64,000 bases of DNA from Antennarius striatus (Eukaryota > Chordata > Actinopteri > Lophiiformes > Antennariidae). Position numbers and translations under genes: made by a program. Shown in pieces: positions 56,701 to 64,000 of the stretch. Each line of letters opens with the position of its first letter. The stretch's first letter is position 1. The notes below the pieces were generated by a model. The model was not told the origin of the DNA, did not search any database, and saw nothing but the letters and a program-made list of their open reading frames with translations. Where the stretch lies: assembly GCF_040054535.1 (NCBI RefSeq), contig NC_090787.1:19420001-19484000 (forward strand), read 5' to 3'.

Positions 56701-59700
56701 CCCACACATGAACCAGTTCTGCTCTACAAGTTAAAGAGGTCATTTGTCAGCCAGATACACACACAGTCAAATACAACACCCTGCTTTTAGCAGTGTTCTC
56801 TTTTGGTCCAGTGAGGAACCCACACATCCTCTGTGGGGATGTGTGGGTTCATGTCAAAGCCACACGGGGTGACAGACCGTCTGTGGGGACTGACCCACTG
56901 TGTGAAGACAGAGCAGCACCGATAGAGGAACAGAGTAAAAAGCTTGTAGATGTCAAATTACTCCAGTAAAACGAGGAAAATCTATCCCATAATATAGTGG
57001 TCCCAACCTTTTTTACTCCACGGACCGGTTTAACACCGGACAATATTTTCTCGGACCGTCTTCTAAAGTGTGGTGGATAAATAAATAAAAAAATTTAAAA
57101 AAACGATAACGCCCAGCATAAATTTTTTTATTATAAATATAAAAACAAATGTGAATCCAGTTTGCATCAACTTTATTAGCAGCGTCCTCGTAACGTCACA
57201 CAGACGTTTGTTTCTTGTTGGTTCTGCTAGTTTGGGAGTTTCGCTTTAGCGGTAATGTAGTCTGTCCGAGGTGTGGTCCAGCGGTGTATGGTTGTAACTG
57301 CGGCTTCGGGTGAAGGTACCATCATGCTGTGTTTGTGTCGTGGTTCCAGGACCCCACTGTGATCCCCCACCTCATGTCCCTCCTGAGCCGCTCCCAGAAG
57401 ACACAGGAGTACATCACGCAGATCTTCTCTCACTGTTGTAAGGTATTTGTTGGTATTGGTTCACACACAAGCCCGCTGGTGTCCTCGCTCTCCTGCCCAG
57501 ATGATTCAGTGTTGTTTGGGTGTTCTGTGTCCAGACCCCAGAGCACCAGATGGTTCTCTTCAACCACGGTGCCATCCAGAACATTGCCCCTCTGCTAATC
57601 TCCCCCTCTTATAAGGTATGCAGCTGTTTTTCTCCCAGCATTCACCCAAATCAGCGACGGAACCTTTCAGCGTTGGGCTGTGCTGATGTTCCTCTCCTCC
57701 GTCTCTCCAGGTCCGGATGCAGGCGTTGAGGTGTTTCTCTGTCCTGGCCTACGAGAACACTCAGGTCTCAACGACGCTGGTGAATGGTGAGCGTCCTCTC
57801 CGCTGCTCTCCCCTCCTCTCTCTCAGTTGTGTGTCAGTGTGTGTTTGTGGTTTCTTGCCAGTGTTGGTGGACGGTGAGCTGCTGTCTCAGGTATTTGTCA
57901 GGATGATGCAAAGGGATCAACCCATTGAAATGCAGCTCACAGCAGCCAAATGGTGAGTTCCAGGGAGCGGTCCGGACTGGTGTCAGTTCATATTTCCTGG
58001 ATATTCTTAGTGACCCTCTGTTGTTGTGTCCTAGTCTAACCTACATGTGTCGAGCAGGTGCCATCAGAACAGATGATGGCTGCATAATCTTAAAGGTCAG
58101 ATGTTTCTGCAGTTGTCTTTATCGTTGTTCTGATCATGCTATGATGAATTGCTCCTCATGTCCATCTGCTTGGCTCCTCATGTAGACCCTGCCATGCCTG
58201 GTGCGGATGTGCAGTAAAGACCATCTGCTGGAGGAGAGGGTGGAGGGTGCAGAGACGCTGGCCTACCTGATGGAGCCTGACGTGGAGCTGCAGAGGATCG
58301 CCAGCACCACTGACCACCTGGTGGCCATGCTGGCCGACTACTTCAAATATCCCAGCTCAGTGTCTGCTATCACTGACATCAAGAGGGTGGGTCAATGAGC
58401 CCGATGGGGAGCTTTCCATGTGAGATCAATGAAGATGATGTTTGTTGGAACCGAACAGGAGTAGTAAATTCAAAACGGGTGCCACACGCTGAAGTTAGGA
58501 TAGTTTGCCAGAATGATTCCATGCAAGATTTAACAAACATGACGCCGCTGAGAGATTTCAGGACTGCTCCCTCCCCACTCCCAGGGAGGAATCATGGAAT
58601 CTTCACACTTCTAACTAATAACCATCCTTAAACACATGATGCTTCACTCAGAGCGACACCGTGTTCACTTGCGGGTGACCTCTGACAGACACAAACTTCC
58701 TCTGATCCCCCATCCTCTCTTCTGTGACTGGATGAGTCCTCATGATGATACGTTCATGATTAGAAGCCTGATGTTCGTAGGGGACGGTGCCTTTGAGCAA
58801 GGCAGCGTCCCTTACATGTTGCTCTTTGGGGCTTGATTGTACAGCAGTTACTGATGTATGCTAACCACATTAGCTGCACCTCTGAAGCCACACGTCAGCT
58901 GACTTCCTGTCCCCTCTCGTTGCAGCTGGACCACGACCTGAAGCACGCCCACGAGCTGAGACAAGCTGCTTTCAAACTTTACGCCTCCCTGGGCTCCAAC
59001 GATGAGGACATTCGTAAGAAGGTACTGGTTCTGTTTTTTTTCTGCAGATATAATGTTGGCTGACATGTTTCCATGGTGACCAGCTGCTGAGCCCCCCCCC
59101 CCCTCCGGTTCTGTAGATCACAGAAACGGAGAACATGATGGACAGGATCGTCAGCGGCCTGTCAGAATCCAGCATTAAAGTGCGTTTGGCGGCTGTCAGG
59201 TAGGGGTTGTGAGTGAAGTGGTTAAACCAGGTCCTGGGTAGAACTAGTGCTGCCCTCCATGACCCACACCTCCATCAGTTCAGCAACGTCTTGTTCTGAC
59301 GTACGGCTGTGATGTGACATTGGACTTGCTGTTGTCCAGGTGTCTTCATAGTCTGTCGCGGTCTGTGCAGCAGCTGAGGACCAGCTTCCACGACCACGCG
59401 GTGTGGAAACCCCTCATGAAGGTCAGTGGTGTCTGTGTGTGTGTGTGTGGGGGGGGGGGGTACCATAAAGCTGGATTACGGCTTAGCGAGATAACTTCAG
59501 GCTTAACCCTGGCTTTTCGGTACCATAAAGGTGGCTAACTTTCTATCGGGCTACGTTGTTGCAGTAACCTATGCTGAACATCTAACCTGCTCCGGAGTAG
59601 GATAAATTCAGGATAAGAGCTCAGCAGGTATAACAGCCCCACCTACTGACCAACCAGAGCTCAGCAGGTATAACAGCCCCACCTACTGACCAATCAGTTC

Positions 59701-62700
59701 TCTTGGAAAATGGGCCGTCTGTTTTATGAGAACCCGGTGGATCTTGGTGCAGCTTGTGCGAAGAGCGCTCAGGCGCGAGAGAATATTTAGAGATCGATGT
59801 AATCCGTTCAAATTACCTGAACAATCACTGTAGAAAGGTAGAGGTTTTGGGGAGAGGGGTTACATTACATCTGTCAGCTGCTGGAGCCTTACATCAGTAA
59901 TGTAACGCACCACAACCACGCGCTGACAGTCCCGCACACAGTGTGCATTGCACTGAGGTGTTTTGCCACAGTTAATATATTTCTTAGTGATGTTCATAAT
60001 TATTATGATGTCCTTAAATCCCGCGTTGGATGGGTTACAAGCAAGCCACAGATAAAATGCCATTAATCAATTATTTGTTTCAGTAAATCATGGATTGATT
60101 GATTGATTCATAGGTACTTTTATGTATTCTGTTGGCGATGCTGAAAACCTCTGAAGAACACAGTATGTAGAGCTGTTCATAAAGTCACGGGGGCTACGAT
60201 CACATGCCATAACAAAAAATGTGGTACACACATACATTTATGGAACACACAAGTGTTACTGTTGTCAGATATACAACTGCAGTCATAGTGGGGACGTAAT
60301 ATTATAATGGCACTAACTTCTGCATTGACACAGTCGGCGATTTTGTGCCAGCGATCCTTGCGCCGTTTGGCAGCTGCAACTTTTTGCCTGGATTATTGAT
60401 TTGTATTGCTCGTATTTATTAATTATTATTGTTTGCACCTCCGTTGTGAAATATGCGGCTCGGGCCGGTTTGTTGCGTGTTTTTGTGATTGGTCGCATGC
60501 AGCAAACTCCGCCCTTTTTATGTGAGCGCGCACAGATCTAGACTGGACAGGCCTGGATTGAATTAGTGAGTTGATAGCCGGCTCTATGGTACCGAAAATC
60601 CGGAGGGCGGATGTCTGGGTAAGTGAAGCCAGATAAATAAGAGGAAGCCTGGCTAGGTTAATCCAGCTTTATGGTACAGGCCTCTGGTGTGTGGATGTGA
60701 AGTAAACAGAGTCACGTTGTGTTGTTTGTAGCTGCTGCAGAACGCTCCAGATGAAGTCCTGGTCATGGCCTCGTCTACACTATGCAATCTCTTGCTGGAG
60801 TTCTCACCTAGCAAAGAGGTACACTGCACACACACACACACACACACACATACACAGTCATATTCTGAGAGCTTGTGTGTGTGTTGTGTGCAGCCCATCC
60901 TGGAGTCCGGGGTGATTGAATTACTATGCAGTTTGACGCAGAGCGACAGTCCTGCTCTGCGGGTGAACGGGATCTGGGCCCTGATGGTAAGAGGACTCGT
61001 CAGGGACTCCCTGTTAATGTTTGGACACATTCAAAATCTAGCCTCCCCATTTTCCCTCTTCAAGTTTGATTGTTCGGAAGTACATATACCGATGTGTGTG
61101 TTCTACGTTCTTTCACTGTGCCTCGTTGTGTGTGTACGTGTGTGTTAAGAACATGGCATTCCAGGCCGATCAGAAGGTGAAAGGGGAGATAGTTTGCTGT
61201 TTGGGTACCGAACAGTTGTTCCGCCTGTTGTCAGACCCGGACACCAATGTGCTGATGAAGACTCTGGGTTTGCTGCGCAATCTCCTGTCGACACGGCCGG
61301 TGAGACGAACACACACACACACACACGCACACACAACTGGCTGTTGTTCAGTCAGAACATGTGAGCGCTGCTGGCGATGCTGATTTTTGGAATCCACTCA
61401 TCATCACTCATCAGGATGCTGATGAGTGGATTGATGGAGCCTAAACAACAGGGATATGAGTGGATGATAACGCACACGTTCACGTGGCATTCGTTTACAT
61501 GCGGGTGGGGGAGGGGGTCTTGATAGAGCTCAGAGGCATGCCCATTAAAACAAAGCGTTCTGGATCGGAAGTGATTTGATCAATAGTCAATAAAAGACAT
61601 TGAGGACCACAGATCAGTTTGGGGTAAGACATTTCAAATACAATCTAGTTGGACATCTGTCAGCTGAATGACACGAAATGAAAAAAGCATAATATGGGAC
61701 CTTAAATGTTTGGGATGTCACTGTTTCTGTGGGGGGGTGTCTGAAACATGCTGAGTGTTCTTGATTTATTTAACAAAATGTTGATAAGTTCTTTACTACA
61801 GTAGAACCTCAGATAGTAGAACCTCCTATAATAATACAGTAGAACTTTAGATAATCATACAGTAGGACTGAACAGTTGAAAAAATGAAAAAGAACAAATT
61901 GTTTTTATATTGTACTATTGGCAAAACTCAGTCCTTGCTTCTACCATATATTCTGTTTTTACCTGTGGTATGCATAAATGTCATGTTGGGATGCACAATT
62001 TTTTTTGAAGCGCATCCCAGGGATGCACTACTTTCTTGAGGTAATATGAACACTGTAGTACCTCAAATAATACTACAGTAGAACCTCAGATAATACTACG
62101 GTAATACTTGGAGATGCAAGTTGAATCCGTTTTGTTACTGAACTGAACAGGAATTTGTGGTTGTTTTTAATTGCCTCTAGCAGAACAAAGTGCCGTCCTG
62201 TATTTACTGTATGTAGGTCAGAGGTGTCAAACTCATTTCATGGAGGGCCACATCAGCATCATGGCTGTCCTCAAAGGGCCAGATGTTACTAATAAATGTA
62301 ACTCAATGTAATATAAAATAAATGTAACTACTTCTTAATGTTACATAACTCTGAATTTATTACTTATTCAAGTTACCAACATTACAGTTCCACAGCAAAA
62401 TATGTTTGCATGTTTCTCTCTTCTAACATAAATGTCAGGTTGTCAAACCCACAGAACTCCATCAATCAAGGATCAAACTATCAGTGAATAAAGAAAAATA
62501 ATGTAAACACAAGTCAGGATATTAACTTGACGGTTCTAAACCTTTTTTGTCAAAGTTGAAGTGGGCTGAATTGCTGCATTGTGGGAAATGTCATTTTTGG
62601 TGGGTGTTTTATCTGTTCATTTATTTATTTTTACACACTCTGAGCTTGTATGCTCTTACGGGCCACATAAAATAAGATGGCGGGCCACATGTGGCTCGTG

Positions 62701-63620
62701 GGCCTGGAGTTTGATGTAGACTACTCACTGACGCTGTTTCCTCTCCGCCCTCACGCTGCAGCACATCGACCAGATCATGAGTTCCCATGGGAAGCAGATC
62801 ATGCAGGCGGTCACCCTCATTCTAGAAGCAGACCACAGCATCGAAGTCAAGGAACAGGTGAGCGTCCTCCCCGCTTCCCTCCCTCAGCAGCAGGTCAGGC
62901 TGCTGGCTCGCTCTGTGTTTCTGTGGCATGATGGGAGTTTTAGAACAGTTAATACATTTATTATTTGTCAGACGCTGTGCATCCTCGCCAACATCGCAGA
63001 CGGCAACACGGCCAAGGAGCTCATCATGACTAATGATGACATCCTCCAGAAGATCAAATACTACATGGTACTGCTCACCTCGCCCCTGATGTGGGGCAGT
63101 GTGCTGGACCCACTGAATACACATACAGTTGGGTTTTTTCTCAATTCTGACCATTTGTGTTGTTGTTTTTTACTTTCCACAGGGGCATTCCAGCGTGAAG
63201 CTGCAGCTCGCCACCACCTTCTGCATCTCAAACCTGATCTGGAACGAAGACGATGGTAAGGAACACAGAACACAGGCAGCAGCCAGTTCCTCATGTGGGT
63301 TCTCCGTAGGCTGAGGGTGGGGCTGGTGTTTTGATGGGATTGTGGTCGTTGCTGGAGGAATAGAAACACGTTGCGGTCTATTGTTGGCCAGCAGGTTCTC
63401 AGGAGCGTCAGGACAAGCTGAGGGAGATGGGATTCGTGGACATCCTGCACAAACTCACCCAGGCCTCTGACCCCAACCTCAGTGACAGGTGGGGCCTGAA
63501 CAGCCAGTCTCATCACACGACTATATTGTCAAGACAGATGTTAAATTGCTGAGCCAATGAAAAAAGGGTGTTTTTGTGTCTGTCAGGGCAAAGATAGCGA
63601 TGCAGCAGTACCTGGCGTGA
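52968..63620 (+). CDS. armc8: Armadillo repeat-containing protein 8, 22 exons
   Basis: Scaffold subunit of the CTLH/GID E3 ubiquitin ligase. Exons: 52968-53012, 53826-53902, 55937-56008, 56212-56354, 56443-56540, 57350-57442, 57535-57615, 57711-57786, 57862-57952, 58035-58095, 58186-58386, 58926-59021, 59117-59199, 59340-59421, 60732-60818, 60894-60986, 61150-61299, 62762-62857, 62972-63067, 63183-63255, 63395-63488, 63587-63620. The frame closes at 673 residues, the length of the long human isoform. Family blocks run end to end: '[15 protein letters not shown]', '[20 protein letters not shown]', '[20 protein letters not shown]', '[17 protein letters not shown]', '[20 protein letters not shown]', '[20 protein letters not shown]', '[15 protein letters not shown]', '[19 protein letters not shown]', ending '[10 protein letters not shown]'. 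ARM repeats fill most of the protein. Introns carry at least three transposons. Confidence 0.98.
53724..53757. repeat. (GT)n microsatellite in armc8 intron 1
   Basis: A short GT array. Confidence 0.9.
53950..55930. other. armc8 intron 2 interior, no gene recognised
   Basis: Nearly 2 kb of intron. The stretch 53.96-54.13 kb has a DNA-transposon-like flavour but I cannot assign it. Elsewhere I see no exon, RNA gene or clear repeat. Confidence 0.5.
56995..57235. mobile_element. Possible hAT-type relic in armc8 intron 5
   Basis: 'gtggtcccaacctttttt' followed by 'ccacggaccggtttaa' resembles the conserved 5' end of vertebrate hAT-type elements. An AT-rich interior follows. The right terminus and target duplication were not identified. 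Confidence 0.4.
59460..60677 (-). mobile_element. Harbinger-like DNA transposon relic with Myb/SANT fragment in armc8 intron 14
   Basis: Inverted termini gtaccataaagctggatta (left, about 59460) and taatccagctttatggtac (right, about 60660-60678) are perfect complements. On the minus strand near 60.48-60.31 kb, '[20 protein letters not shown]' continues after a frameshift into '[19 protein letters not shown]'. This resembles the Myb/SANT-like DNA-binding protein that accompanies PIF/Harbinger transposases. No transposase remains. A 38-bp direct duplication sits at about 59618 and 59656. Confidence 0.7.
61795..62165. repeat. Transposon-like repeat with internal 'acagtagaacctcagata' copies in armc8 intron 17
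   Basis: Several diverged copies of 'acagtagaacctcagataat' occur near 61.80, 61.84, 62.08 kb. With 'gttgaatccgttttgttactgaac' near 62.12 kb these resemble the ends of pogo/Tigger-type elements. Limits are uncertain. Confidence 0.4.
62219..62713. mobile_element. hAT-type non-autonomous element, second copy, in armc8 intron 17
   Basis: Same family as 33018-33450. The left end is cagaggtgtcaaactcattt, with shared interior blocks 'ggctgtcctcaaagg', 'actaataaatgtaact' and 'ctccatcaatcaaggatcaa'. The right end 'cctggagtttga' seems to lack the last bases. The flanks atgtaggt and atgtagac are an imperfect 8-bp duplication. The right end lies only about 50 bp from the exon 18 acceptor. Confidence 0.8.
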
Positions 63621-63966
63621 CTACAGAGCAGAGCGGTCCCTCTCTGCCAGCCGGACTAAGCGTCACTGGGAGACCCTGGACTTGTTCGGTTCCTGTTTCG
63701 TTCCATCTGGAGGCTTGTTGTTGCACAACGACACGTGTGTGCGGACCTGTGGTTGGTCTTGTGTCGCCTCAAACTCACCATCCAAAACCACCAGCCTCCA
63801 CGGTTCTGCTCTCAAACCTCAACCTCGGATACTCGGAGAGGAACTCGGTGGCTTTGGGGTTCCCGTGTCTTCAACAATGAAGTGATTTTTTTGTTTTTTT
63901 GTTTCTGTTTTGGACTTGATTTGTTTTTGGGTGCCACCTGACAGCAAACTGATTGATGCTGCTTAA

Positions 63967-63972
63967 ATTAAA
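63967..63972 (+). terminator. Possible armc8 polyadenylation signal ATTAAA
   Basis: ATTAAA 347 bp after the armc8 stop codon, the best signal before the window ends. Other signals may lie beyond the window. Confidence 0.45.
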
Positions 63973-64000
63973 GTCTCAGAGAAGTGAACTGAGGACACAA

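Noticed and set aside
57350-57442. Minus-strand open frames overlapping armc8 exons as genes
   Set aside because: They are antisense shadows; the plus-strand exons splice in frame into the full armc8 protein.

Overview
This window is nuclear DNA of a ray-finned fish, most likely a percomorph teleost. The evidence is short-intron vertebrate genes with GT-AG splicing, very dense (CA)n/(GT)n microsatellites, and fish-type transposable elements (Tc1-like, hAT, pogo/Tigger-like, Harbinger-like, an RTE-type LINE, tRNA-headed SINEs). Seven protein genes could be rebuilt exon by exon. Every reconstruction closes in frame, and the encoded lengths are close to my recollection of the mammalian proteins.

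Layout. 1-17.4 kb holds no recognisable host gene. It contains microsatellites, a pile-up of old transposons at 10.1-11.9 kb, and a broken RTE-type LINE at 13.6-15.8 kb. 17.4-22.6 kb (-) is dnajb11 (ER co-chaperone ERdj3). 23.6-27.8 kb (+) is tbccd1 (centrosome/Golgi positioning). 30.3-33.8 kb (+) is crygs (lens crystallin). 34.1-41.6 kb (-) is lcmt2 (wybutosine tRNA modification, TYW4). 42.9-46.6 kb (+) is a divergent RAB5-type GTPase. 48.7-51.7 kb (-) is dbr1 (lariat debranching). 53.0-63.6 kb (+) is armc8 (CTLH E3 ligase subunit), complete to its stop codon.

Gene order. dnajb11/tbccd1/crygs is the arrangement of human 3q27, and dbr1/armc8 that of human 3q22. Here the two blocks lie within 15 kb of each other, with lcmt2 and the RAB5-like gene between them. 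Three pairs are head-to-head (dnajb11|tbccd1, lcmt2|rab5-like, dbr1|armc8). Each of those three divergent promoters contains one NRF1-type palindrome (core GCGCATGCG) and a tandem repeat. crygs/lcmt2 and rab5-like/dbr1 are convergent. The genes do not form one pathway; the shared theme is housekeeping genes on bidirectional promoters, with the tissue-restricted TATA-type crygs promoter as the exception.

I found no wholly new biological system. The most unusual observations are: an open frame running from lcmt2 exon 8 through its intron into the helix-turn-helix of a pogo/Tigger-like transposon; one clear and one probable GC-AG intron in lcmt2; a RAB5 paralogue that fits none of RAB5A/B/C; and an RTE LINE with a deleted endonuclease, a lost catalytic Asp and an inverted structure. 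Family assignments and comparisons with human genes are from memory; no search was run.
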